The position numbers and the translations under genes were made by a program. Under the pieces are notes generated by a model that was not told the origin of the DNA, made no database searches, and was given only the letters and a program-made list of their open reading frames with translations. 64,000 bases of DNA, from the NCBI GenBank assembly GCA_964633285.1, contig CAZWGA010000007.1:1-64000 (forward strand), written 5' to 3'. The stretch is from 20CM-2-55-15 sp964633285 (GTDB lineage Bacteria; Acidobacteriota; Terriglobia; 20CM-2-55-15). Shown here in pieces: positions 24,500 to 32,613 of this stretch (within the stretch, counting starts at the first letter, position 1; each line of letters opens with the position of its first letter).

Positions 24500-26684
24500 C
24501 CTGAAACGCGGCCGCGTCCGAACTCCTACAGTCATCCAGATGGAAAACGTGGAGTGCGGCGCGGCCGCGCTTGGCATCATCCTGAGTTATTTTGGCCGTA
24601 TCGTACCTCTGGCCGAACTTCGCGTCGCGTGCGGGATTTCCCGTGACGGCAGCAAAGCTTCAAACATTGTGCGCGCCGCCCGGCATTACGGCTTGAATGC
24701 GAGGGGCTTCAAAAAAGAAATCGACGAACTCGGGGACGTCGCGTATCCGTTCGTCGTTTTCTGGGACTTCAATCATTTCCTCGTGGTCGAAGGCTGCCGT
24801 CGTGGCCGCGTGTACTTGAACGATCCCGCCACAGGACCGCGAACCGCTTCAATCGACGAATTCGACGAGGGCTACACCGGAGTTGTTCTCGTCATGACTC
24901 CTTCCGGCCAATTCCGGAAATCGGGAAAGAAACCTTCGATCGTTCCGGCAGTGTGGCGGAGGCTCAGCGGAAGTTTCTCCGGAATATTCGCGTGCAGTAT
25001 TGCCGCGTTGTTCATGGTGATCCCGACGCTGGCGGCAGCCGGATTGACGCAGGCATTCATCGACAATGCCATCGTCCGCGGAATGCACGACTGGGCGAGG
25101 CCGATCGTGATCGGCCTCGCCGCCGCCGCTGTTTTGAAGGCGCTCGTCATGCACGTCGAACTGCGGATACTTCGGCAAATCCGCCTCAAGCTCGCTACCG
25201 TGATGACGAGCCGGTTCGTATGGCATCTGCTGAGGCTTCCTGCTTCCTATTACGCCCAGCGATACAGCGGAGAAATTGCGAGCCGCATCGCTTTGAATGA
25301 TGCGGTTGCTGATTTTCTGTCCGGCCGGCTGGCCACAACCGGCACCGACCTTCTGATCAGCGTTGTATACGCGCTTGTGATGTTTCACTTCGATCGGCCG
25401 CTGACTCTGCTTGCAATTGTTTTTGCGGCATTCAACTTCGCTTCACTGAGATGGATTTCAGCTTCGCGCAAAGACCTCAATGCCCGCCTCGCTCACCATG
25501 CAGGCCGCTGCTACGCCGTCGCAGTATCGGGTCTGAAAAGTATTCGAACGTTGAAGGCCTCGGCGCTCGAGTCCGACTTCTTCAGCCGCTGGGCTGGACA
25601 CTATGCAAAGACTGCGGGTGTTCGTCAGGAATTTGCGGCGGCAAGCCAGTATCTATCAGTGCTGCCGAGATTCTTCTCGTTCATGATGTCAGCAGCGATT
25701 ATCACGTTCGGCGGTCTTCGCGTGATGGATGGGCAGTTGACCATCGGAATGCTGGTCGCATTTCAAACGCTTGCCACCAGCTTTCTGGCACCGGTCCACA
25801 ATCTGATGCAGCTTGGAGAACAGCTTCAGGATCTGCACAGCGATGTCACACGGCTCGATGACGTCCTCGACAATCCCACGGACACCGGGCTTGCATTGAA
25901 TCCTGCGGGACACACTGAGCTTCTCAGGCTCCAGGGCCACGTGGAACTGAGAAACGTCACCTTTGGCTATAACCCGGCGGCCCCTCCCCTGATTTCTGAT
26001 TTGTCGCTCTCCATCAAACCCGGGGAACGTGTGGCTCTCGTCGGCAGCAGCGGTTCGGGAAAATCAACAATCGGAAAACTGATTTGCGGCGTGCTGCAGC
26101 CGTCGCAAGGCGAAATCCTCTTCGATGGCCGGCCGCGAAAGACGATCGCCCGCCCTGTGCTCACGACTTCGCTGGCGGCGGTGGATCAGGACATCATTCT
26201 CTTCGGGGCTTCCGTTCGCGATAACCTCACACTCTGGGACTCCACCATTCCCCAGGCTCAGCTTATCGAAGCATGTGGCGATGCTCTCATTCATGATGTC
26301 GTCGCAAATCTTCCACAGGGATACGAAACGCAATTAACGGAACAGGCGGGGAATCTCAGCGGAGGGCAGCGTCAGCGTCTCGAAATCGCGAGGGCATTGG
26401 CCGCCGATCCTGCGATTCTCGTTCTCGATGAAGCCACGAGCGCTCTCGATGCGGAAACAGAACGGCTCATCGACGGTTATCTGAAACGGAGACGCTGTTC
26501 CTGCGTGATCGTCTCGCATCGACTCAGCACGATACGCGACGCTGACGAAATCCTCGTGCTCGACGGCGGCAAAGTCGTACAGCGCGGCAAGCACGCCGAT
26601 TTGATCCGCGCCGGTGGAGCGTACTCCCGGCTGCTGTTCAGCGAAGACGGGTTGCTTGAAATGGAGGCTGCCGGTGGCGCATGA
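24486..26684 (+). CDS. ABC transporter with C39 leader peptidase (NHLM type 1)
   Basis: A 732-residue peptidase-containing ABC transporter (TIGR03796 type). The C39 peptidase domain (about 10-135) has Q18, catalytic C24 in MENVECGAAALG, H97 in DFNHFLVVEG and D113 in LNDPATGP, a complete triad. Six membrane segments lie at about 160-440. The ATPase has Walker A GSSGSGKS (about 520-527), signature LSGGQRQRLEIARAL and Walker B ILVLDEATSALD. It should cleave the double-glycine leader and export the tail. Translation begins at a GTG inside the end of the HlyD gene. Together with the next gene it forms the two-ABC module typical of NHLM loci. Confidence 0.92.
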   Translation: MASTSLKRGRVRTPTVIQMENVECGAAALGIILSYFGRIVPLAELRVACGISRDGSKASNIVRAARHYGLNARGFKKEIDELGDVAYPFVVFWDFNHFLVVEGCRRGRVYLNDPATGPRTASIDEFDEGYTGVVLVMTPSGQFRKSGKKPSIVPAVWRRLSGSFSGIFACSIAALFMVIPTLAAAGLTQAFIDNAIVRGMHDWARPIVIGLAAAAVLKALVMHVELRILRQIRLKLATVMTSRFVWHLLRLPASYYAQRYSGEIASRIALNDAVADFLSGRLATTGTDLLISVVYALVMFHFDRPLTLLAIVFAAFNFASLRWISASRKDLNARLAHHAGRCYAVAVSGLKSIRTLKASALESDFFSRWAGHYAKTAGVRQEFAAASQYLSVLPRFFSFMMSAAIITFGGLRVMDGQLTIGMLVAFQTLATSFLAPVHNLMQLGEQLQDLHSDVTRLDDVLDNPTDTGLALNPAGHTELLRLQGHVELRNVTFGYNPAAPPLISDLSLSIKPGERVALVGSSGSGKSTIGKLICGVLQPSQGEILFDGRPRKTIARPVLTTSLAAVDQDIILFGASVRDNLTLWDSTIPQAQLIEACGDALIHDVVANLPQGYETQLTEQAGNLSGGQRQRLEIARALAADPAILVLDEATSALDAETERLIDGYLKRRRCSCVIVSHRLSTIRDADEILVLDGGKVVQRGKHADLIRAGGAYSRLLFSEDGLLEMEAAGGA

Positions 26685-28887
26685 AGTGAAAGATTCGGCG
26701 CAGGACTCGGGCCGCCTCCGGGAACGCGAGCAGCATGATGCGGCAATCATGCAGGCCGGCGTTGGAGAACTTGCGTCAGTCTCCGGTAAATCCGTGCCGC
26801 CCGGTTCGGGCGGCCTCGATCCCCTGGTCGCTGCGTTACAGGCTGTCGCCCAAGTTCAGGGGATCGTCATCCGCCATCCCACAATCGAGCTTCAGGGCCG
26901 CAATCCGGCGCAAGCGATCGCGGATGCCTCGGGCATACGGATTCGGAGGGTCCGGCTGCAGGGCCGATGGTGGGAACGAGACGCGGGACCGATTCTGGGT
27001 TTCCTGCTTAAGGATGGAGTTCCCGTTGCATTGATTCCGGTCCGATCCCGATTCTCGCGCAGCCGCTACGACATTCTTCACACGGCAACAAACGAATTGC
27101 AGCGCGTCGATGAAAACGTTGCGGCGAAACTTTCGCAATTTGGTTTCGTCCTTCAACGGGATCTTCCTGAACCCGGGGGCCTGTGGAACCTGCTCCGGTC
27201 TGCACTCTCAGGTTTTGGCCGCGACATTGCGCTGGTCCTGGTATGCGGCGCGGTGACGGCGATTCTCGGAATGCTCGCCCCCCAGGCAGTGGCAATCATC
27301 GTGGATTATGCGATTCCGGATGCAAACCGGAACCTGCTGGTAACGGTCGCGCTGGGACTCGCCGCCGCCGGTTTTGGAATGCTGCTCTTCGACTTTGCGC
27401 AGTCCGCAAGCCTGCTTCGCATTGAAACGGCGTCCACGGCATTCCTGCAGATGGGACTCTGGAATCGCTTGTTGAAACTGCGCCCCGCATTCTTCCGCCG
27501 GTTCACCGCGGGTGATCTCGAGTCGAGAGCCAATGCGGTGAATGTCATCCGTCAACGGCTCAGCGGCGCCACCTTGTCGATCCTGTTCGCCGCGGCCGCT
27601 TCGCTCCTTAACGCTGCATTGATGCTGTACTACAGCGTTTCGCTCGGATCGATCGCGATCGGCCTGGCAATTCTTGTCATCGCGTTGATTGGATTCTCTG
27701 CTGCATTTGTCCTGCGATTGATGCCGGCGCTTCAGGAAATGGAAGGAAAACTGGCCGGTTTGATGGTGCAATTGGCAGACGCGGTTCCCAAATTGAGAAT
27801 CGCGGGGGCTGAAGAGCGCGCATTTGCGCACTGGGCGTCAACGTACAGTCGAAAACAGCGGCTTCATCATGCGATCACTCGACTTCAGGATCGCATTCGG
27901 CTCTTATCGGGAGTGCTGCCGGTGATCGCACCCGCCGTGATCTTCTGGGCTGCAAGCCGGCTGGCAACACCCGCAGGGCCGGGGCTGTCTCTTGGAAATT
28001 TCCTGGCTTTCAACGCGGCCTTTGCAACCTTCCTTTTCGGCCTGACTACATTCGGCGAGACAGCGGTCACACTCCTGCCTGTAAAGGGCCTGTGGAATCG
28101 CGCGCGAACGATCATCGATGGCGAACCGGAGATCGATGACGCAACGGTCCATCAAAGCATCAGGCTTTCCGGCGCAGTGAAGGTCGAGCGTGTCACGTTT
28201 CGATATCGCGATGATGGTCCGCTCACGCTGGACAATATAACGATTGAAGCGAAGGCCGGGGAGTGCATCGCGCTGGTGGGCCCGTCGGGAGGCGGAAAAT
28301 CGACGATCCTCAATCTTCTCCTTGGATTTGAAAAACCTCTGTCGGGCGGCATTTATTTCGACGATCACGACCTGAAAGGCTTGAATGTCGCGGATGTGCG
28401 CCGGCAGATCGGCGTCGTCATGCAGGACAACAAAATCATGGCGGAATCGCTGTTCGAAAACATCGCGTGTGGAAGCCTGAAAAGCATGACCGATGCCTGG
28501 GACGCGGCGCGCGCAGCCGGGCTGGCCGAAGACATCGAACAAATGCCGATGGGCATGCACACCATGATTTCCGAGGGCGGGGGCAACCTTTCCGGAGGCC
28601 AGCGCCAGCGTGTTTTGATTGCGCGCGCGCTCCTTTCGAAGCCCGGCATTCTGATTCTCGATGAAGCCACGAGCGCGCTCGACAATCGCACTCAGGCCAT
28701 CGTTGCGCGCAACCTTGCCGGCCTGCAGGTAACGCGGATCATCGTTGCGCATCGACTCTCGACAGTCCGCAACGCAGACCGCATTTACGTTATCGATCAG
28801 GGCCGCGTCGCCGATTCGGGAACGTTCGAGTCACTGGCAAAGACGAGTGAAGTGTTCCGGCGTTTGATGTCGCGCCAGATGGCGTGA
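26674..28887 (+). CDS. second ABC transporter of the NHLM export pair
   Basis: A 737-residue ABC transporter (TIGR03797 type). It lacks the catalytic C39 domain and instead carries a 170-residue N-terminal region (GIVIRHPTIELQGRNP, RWWERDAGPILGFL) typical of the second NHLM transporter. Six membrane segments and a complete ATPase follow (GPSGGGKSTIL, LSGGQRQRVLIARALL, ILILDEATSALD). It probably forms a heterodimer with the C39 transporter. The frame is open to an earlier ATG at 26614, but the GTG at 26674, preceded by GGAGG and overlapping the stop of the preceding gene, fits the coupled arrangement. Last gene of the operon. Confidence 0.9.
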   Translation: MAHEVKDSAQDSGRLREREQHDAAIMQAGVGELASVSGKSVPPGSGGLDPLVAALQAVAQVQGIVIRHPTIELQGRNPAQAIADASGIRIRRVRLQGRWWERDAGPILGFLLKDGVPVALIPVRSRFSRSRYDILHTATNELQRVDENVAAKLSQFGFVLQRDLPEPGGLWNLLRSALSGFGRDIALVLVCGAVTAILGMLAPQAVAIIVDYAIPDANRNLLVTVALGLAAAGFGMLLFDFAQSASLLRIETASTAFLQMGLWNRLLKLRPAFFRRFTAGDLESRANAVNVIRQRLSGATLSILFAAAASLLNAALMLYYSVSLGSIAIGLAILVIALIGFSAAFVLRLMPALQEMEGKLAGLMVQLADAVPKLRIAGAEERAFAHWASTYSRKQRLHHAITRLQDRIRLLSGVLPVIAPAVIFWAASRLATPAGPGLSLGNFLAFNAAFATFLFGLTTFGETAVTLLPVKGLWNRARTIIDGEPEIDDATVHQSIRLSGAVKVERVTFRYRDDGPLTLDNITIEAKAGECIALVGPSGGGKSTILNLLLGFEKPLSGGIYFDDHDLKGLNVADVRRQIGVVMQDNKIMAESLFENIACGSLKSMTDAWDAARAAGLAEDIEQMPMGMHTMISEGGGNLSGGQRQRVLIARALLSKPGILILDEATSALDNRTQAIVARNLAGLQVTRIIVAHRLSTVRNADRIYVIDQGRVADSGTFESLAKTSEVFRRLMSRQMA

Positions 28888-28922
28888 CTTGCTTTGAAGT
28901 TGTCTATTTCCGGGACCGGAAC

Positions 28923-29498
28923 TTAGACTCTAAGCGAGCCACGAAATCCCCTGGCAGCGTAATACGATTCCGCGCCGTTGTGATACGTGAAGACGGTGTC
29001 ATAGCGGCGATCACAAAAGATGGCGCCGCCGAGTTTCCTGATATTCGAGGGTGTTTTCACCCAGGTCGATGTTTTCGTATCGAAATTCCCGGCTTTCTGC
29101 AGGTCTCGATATTGTTCTTCCGTTAGAATCTCAATGCCCATCGCCGCCGCCATATCCATCGCGCTGTTTTCCGGTTTATGTTCTTTCCTGGATTGCAGGG
29201 CTTCACGGTCGTAACAAACACTTCGGCGGCCTTTGGGACTTTCCGGCGAACAATCACAAAAAATGTATTCACCCGTTTTTTTATCATGGCCGATAACATC
29301 CGGTTCGCCTCCCGTGCTTTCCATTTGATGGAGTGAACTCAGTTTTTCAGTTTTCGCATGGAGCTTGTCGCGTACTTTTGCCCATTCAAGACCTTTATGA
29401 CGGTTCATGTTCTTCTCAAAACGGGCTTTCAGTACTCGGAGCAGCTCGTCGCGTTGTTCCTGTGATAATTCTTTTTTATTGTGATTGGTCTTGTTCAT
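28923..29498 (-). CDS. DUF4256 family protein
   Basis: A 191-residue cytoplasmic protein of the DUF4256 family (PF14066). It contains the family's L-x-x-R-F-E-K-N-M-N-R-H-x-x-x-x-W, M-E-x-x-G-G-E-P-D-V-I-G and R-R-S-x-C-Y-D-R-E-A-L stretches, and ends in A-E-S-Y-Y-A-A-R-G-F-R-G. The function is unknown. Composition is lysine- and glutamate-rich and less GC-biased than its neighbours, which hints at acquisition by transfer. It is convergent with the peptide-export operon, with 35 bp between the stops. Confidence 0.88.
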   Translation of the reverse strand: MNKTNHNKKELSQEQRDELLRVLKARFEKNMNRHKGLEWAKVRDKLHAKTEKLSSLHQMESTGGEPDVIGHDKKTGEYIFCDCSPESPKGRRSVCYDREALQSRKEHKPENSAMDMAAAMGIEILTEEQYRDLQKAGNFDTKTSTWVKTPSNIRKLGGAIFCDRRYDTVFTYHNGAESYYAARGFRGSLRV

Positions 29499-29592
29499 AT
29501 TCGTTTTGGCGCCATCACTGAATCCCTATATGATTTCCGCATTCGTAAGTGATTACTAACACTTTTAACAGAACTGGGACTGAGGAGGTTCT

Positions 29593-30429
29593 ATGCGTCG
29601 AGCTTTAGTTTACTTGATTGCGGTTTCGCTGCTCCTGTTGTCTTCTACTGTGCTTCTTGCCCAGGGACAAGCGCCCGCGGGCGCGCCAGCCGCAGGCGGT
29701 CCTCCGGCCGGCGCCGGACAACGCGGAACTCCATCTCCCGCCAACGTTGCGTTTCACAACGAGCGGAACGATGCGCGCCACCAGACGTTTGTTGAAATCG
29801 CCAGGAAGGGCAACATTGATCTTCTGTTTGTCGGCGACTCGATCACCGATTGGTTCTACTGGGGGCTTCGGGGCGGTGAAGCCACAGGCGGCAAGGTTTG
29901 GGAAACGAACTTTGCGCCATTAAAAGCCGCTGATTTCGCCATTGCGGGCGATACAACTCAAGGTGTGCTGTGGCGCATGCAGAACGGCGAACTCGAAGGC
30001 TTCAAGGCAAAGTTGATCGTCCTGATGCTCGGGACAAACAACACTGCATCGAATCCTATTGGACAAATCATCGATGGCGATCGTCTCATCGTCGAAGAAT
30101 TCAAGAAGCAGCAGCCGCAGGCGAAGATTCTGGTGCTGGGTGTCTTCCCACGTAACAACGCGCGCGCTCCCGTCGCCCCCGAAGAGGTGAGACGTGGGAA
30201 CATCGGCCAGCAAACGCCTGTCCTGAATGCCACGATCAAGGCGATCAATACCGGCCTGGCGATGATGGCGGATGGAACGCAGGTGTTCTACATGGATATC
30301 GGGGACAAGTTTCTTGTCAACGGAGCCGTTCCGGTCGACATCATGGCCGACGGCCTTCATCCGACGGCGAAAGGCTATCAAATCTGGGCCGATGCGATAC
30401 TTCCAACCGTCAAGACATTGCTGAAGTAG
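29593..30429 (+). CDS. exported SGNH/GDSL hydrolase
   Basis: A 278-residue exported esterase of the SGNH fold, resembling the platelet-activating-factor acetylhydrolase beta/gamma subunits. The signal peptide (1-23) is followed by an Ala/Gly/Pro-rich linker. All four catalytic blocks are present: LFVGDSITD with Ser83, the glycine of IAGDTT (about 119), the asparagine of LGTNN (about 149), and D253/H256 in DGLHPTAKGY. It probably deacylates a sugar or lipid in the periplasm. The ribosome binding site AGGAGG is excellent. It stands alone, ending in a palindromic region that may serve as terminator. Confidence 0.92.
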   Translation: MRRALVYLIAVSLLLLSSTVLLAQGQAPAGAPAAGGPPAGAGQRGTPSPANVAFHNERNDARHQTFVEIARKGNIDLLFVGDSITDWFYWGLRGGEATGGKVWETNFAPLKAADFAIAGDTTQGVLWRMQNGELEGFKAKLIVLMLGTNNTASNPIGQIIDGDRLIVEEFKKQQPQAKILVLGVFPRNNARAPVAPEEVRRGNIGQQTPVLNATIKAINTGLAMMADGTQVFYMDIGDKFLVNGAVPVDIMADGLHPTAKGYQIWADAILPTVKTLLK

Positions 30430-30463
30430 TAAAGAGGACAGGCTCTGCCGCATGCTCTGGCTC

Positions 30464-30530
30464 AGCGATGCGGGGATTAGAATGAACGCGGGCATAATAA
30501 AGCCCGCGACTACATAATCCCCGCAACGCA
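30464..30530. repeat. nested palindrome, probable dispersed repeat or terminator
   Basis: GCGGGGATTA (30470-30479) pairs with TAATCCCCGC (30515-30524). Inside this, CGCGGGC (30487-30493) pairs with GCCCGCG (30502-30508) around an AT-rich loop. The double-hairpin shape is typical of small mobile palindromic repeats. It sits downstream of the SGNH hydrolase gene and could also end that transcript, although no T-run follows. Confidence 0.6.
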
Positions 30531-30584
30531 TGTGATTGCCTTCCGGCGCTTGCGAACCACACAGCTATTCGACATAATTCGGAA

Positions 30585-30734
30585 ATGCAGGAAGTCACTA
30601 TTGCTCTCATCGTCCTCGTCGTCGGTGCCGTTATTGGAGCGGTGCTCAAACCCAGCGAAGCACAACTGGCGCCTCTCTCACCGGAACAGATTCGAGGAAG
30701 TGCCCCGGCCGAATCGGATTCACATCATCATTAG
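30585..30734 (+). CDS. possible 49-residue single-pass membrane peptide
   Basis: A short frame with a convincing membrane helix (about residues 5-21, IALIVLVVGAVIGAVL), then a hydrophilic tail ending in three histidines. Only weak ribosome-binding sequence (CGGA) precedes the ATG. It directly precedes the TonB-domain protein, whose start is 43 bp downstream, and the two may share a transcript. There is no known family I can name. It may be a real small membrane protein or chance. Confidence 0.35.
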   Translation: MQEVTIALIVLVVGAVIGAVLKPSEAQLAPLSPEQIRGSAPAESDSHHH

Positions 30735-30776
30735 TTGCGTCCGGTCCAAAGTACAAGAGTACTTGGAGCTTCGCTA

Positions 30777-31673
30777 ATGTTCATTCAGTACAAATCTCTC
30801 AAGGTCTGCGCTCTTGTTTTCTTCCTGGTGATTTCGGGTTTCCTGGATTTGACGCCGCCTGCATCGGCACAATCGTTGATGGATCAGGCGAAACAACTTG
30901 AGCTCAAATATAAGAGCCAGCATTTGCGGATGCGGTATCTCCTTGCCGATTCGAAGATTCGTTACGACGCAACGGGTAACCTGGTTGGAAAATGGCACGC
31001 GGGCCGATGGACGTGGCACAGCACAGTCGAGGTTACGAAGATAGAAGCCAAGGATCGGCTTCTCAGAATCAAAGCGAATCGACTGCTTCTCAACTACAAC
31101 AGTTCAACTCACAAGTTCACGCCAACTCGGTCTGGTCCTGTCGAGATTGAGATCGAGACTTCCACGGATGCAGACGGAAAGATTGATCCGGAAAAAGAGA
31201 TCGAGAAAGCTTTCCTCAGATCTTCGGAGGATTACCCTTTGGAGATGCAGCCGTACTGGAAGCCTTTCATTGCATGCATCATCCATCCGAAAACGGAAGA
31301 GTGCGATTACTACGAGCGGAGAGCCATCGAACCCGACACAGAAAAAGTAAATCGTACGTCAGCCTGGAAGCCGGCATATACAGACGTGTATTCAGTTGGC
31401 CCCGACGTGACGCCGCCAAAGGTGAAATCGAGAGTCAAGCCGACGTATACCGATGTTGCGCAGGCCGCGGGAATAACGGGAACGGTTTTGCTTGAGGCAG
31501 TGGTTACCAAGCAAGGCGGAATACGAATTCTTCGTGTCATCCGGCCGCTCGGATATGGGCTCGAAGAAAATGCCGCAGAAGCTCTCAGCCTGTGGACTTT
31601 TGAACCCGGCACGAGAATGGCAAAGCCTGTGGACGTTCTGCTCACGATCGAAGTCAACTTCAACTTGCACTAG
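30777..31673 (+). CDS. exported protein with TonB-type C-terminal domain
   Basis: A 298-residue protein with a signal peptide (about 1-32, PASAQS), a middle region of about 170 residues with no recognised domain, and a TonB C-terminal module at about 215-298 (VTPPKVKSRVKPTYTD, GTVLLEAVV, LRVIRPLGYGLEENA, W-x-F-E-P-G-T-R). The same module is found twice in the M56 peptidase at 11.3 kb, and both proteins end in V-N-F-N-L. In Acidobacteria such proteins are often exported partners rather than true energy transducers, because no proline-rich spacer or N-terminal membrane anchor is present. The ATG at 30777 has GGAG upstream. The frame is open to a TTG at 30735. Confidence 0.78.
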   Translation: MFIQYKSLKVCALVFFLVISGFLDLTPPASAQSLMDQAKQLELKYKSQHLRMRYLLADSKIRYDATGNLVGKWHAGRWTWHSTVEVTKIEAKDRLLRIKANRLLLNYNSSTHKFTPTRSGPVEIEIETSTDADGKIDPEKEIEKAFLRSSEDYPLEMQPYWKPFIACIIHPKTEECDYYERRAIEPDTEKVNRTSAWKPAYTDVYSVGPDVTPPKVKSRVKPTYTDVAQAAGITGTVLLEAVVTKQGGIRILRVIRPLGYGLEENAAEALSLWTFEPGTRMAKPVDVLLTIEVNFNLH

Positions 31674-31689
31674 ATCGTACTTAACCGGC

Positions 31690-32113
31690 ATGAAGACACA
31701 ACATGGCATCCTGAAAGTGTTGAGTGTATGCCTGGTGAGCGTGCTTCTCTGCTCGCTCGCAATGGCCCAGACTCCGGCGCAGTCCACTCCTCTTTACACC
31801 GGGAATATCGGGGGAGGGTTCGCCGTAACCGGAGGCAACACCCATACGAGCAATTTCAATTTGACGGCGGCGCTCGTCCGGGATCCCAAGACACGAAACG
31901 TTATCAAGGGGAGCGCCGCTTATCTGCGAGGCCTGGAAAACGAAAGATTTTGCGGATTCGCTGACGAATTTTTCCGTCGGCATGACGAGCACGCTCGTGG
32001 GTAAAGTTCAGGTCAAGTTCGAGTTCATCGACAGCTACAAAAACAAACCCGCGAACGCGGCGCTTAAAAGTAACGACACCGCATTTGTGACTGCATTCGT
32101 TCTCAAGTTTTAG
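31690..32113 (+). pseudogene. DUF481 outer-membrane protein gene with internal deletion and frameshift
   Basis: The first 80 codons encode a signal peptide and the start of a DUF481 (YdiY-type) barrel: TGNIGGGFAVTGGNTHTSNF and TRNVIKGSAAYLRG. After about 31935 this frame degenerates. From about 31943 a different frame reads DUF481-like C-terminal strands, TNFSVGMTSTLVGKVQVKF and a final FVTAFVLKF before TAG at 32111-32113. About 170 residues of the middle of a normal DUF481 protein are missing. I take this as a pseudogene created by an out-of-frame deletion, although an assembly error cannot be excluded. Confidence 0.75.
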
Positions 32114-32119
32114 GGACAC

Positions 32120-32533
32120 TCACCGGCGGCCGGTGATGATTTGAATAATGTCCAGAATGGCTCTGGTCGTCGGGTCGTAAATGACCGCACGGTCGCCGAT
32201 CGTTCCGCGCCGATAGACTGCCGGGATTGCCGGAAGCTGCCGCTCCAACTCGATAGGAAACGGCTCAATTCTGCCTTCCAGTCCCGGCGGCAGATGTCCG
32301 TTGCGTCGAAGTTGCTTCTCCAGACCCGGTGGTAAGGCTCCACCTCTTTTTGCCAGACCCGGTGGTAAGTTGCTCGTATTGACTCGATAGTACTCATAAA
32401 TGATCCGCTGGCCTTGAGGTCCGAAGACCAGAACTTCCCGCTTTTCATGCTTGGCGCCGCCCGCAAACGATTGCGAAGCCAGCACTGTCATGGAAAAAAT
32501 CAACGAAATGAGAGTCAGAGATAGTTTCTTCAT
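32120..32533 (-). CDS. secreted protein with LPPGL repeats
   Basis: A 137-residue exported protein. A signal peptide (1-24, QSFAGG) precedes three repeats of L-P-P-G-L (NLPPGLAKRGG, ALPPGLEKQL, HLPPGLEGRI), then I-P-A-V-Y-R-R-G-T-I-G-D-R-A-V-I-Y-D-P. The repeats resemble those of RcnB-like and DUF1236-like periplasmic proteins, which have been linked to metal homeostasis or stress, but the match is only local. The ATG at 32533 follows AAGGAG with seven-nt spacing. It is convergent with the broken DUF481 gene. Confidence 0.75.
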   Translation of the reverse strand: MKKLSLTLISLIFSMTVLASQSFAGGAKHEKREVLVFGPQGQRIIYEYYRVNTSNLPPGLAKRGGALPPGLEKQLRRNGHLPPGLEGRIEPFPIELERQLPAIPAVYRRGTIGDRAVIYDPTTRAILDIIQIITGRR

Positions 32534-32613
32534 AGCCAATCTCCTTCCAAAAAAGACTGTCGACCCTATCCGTATACACGTTGGATTCCGAAGTCGCCGG
32601 CGCCTGAGGTAAT

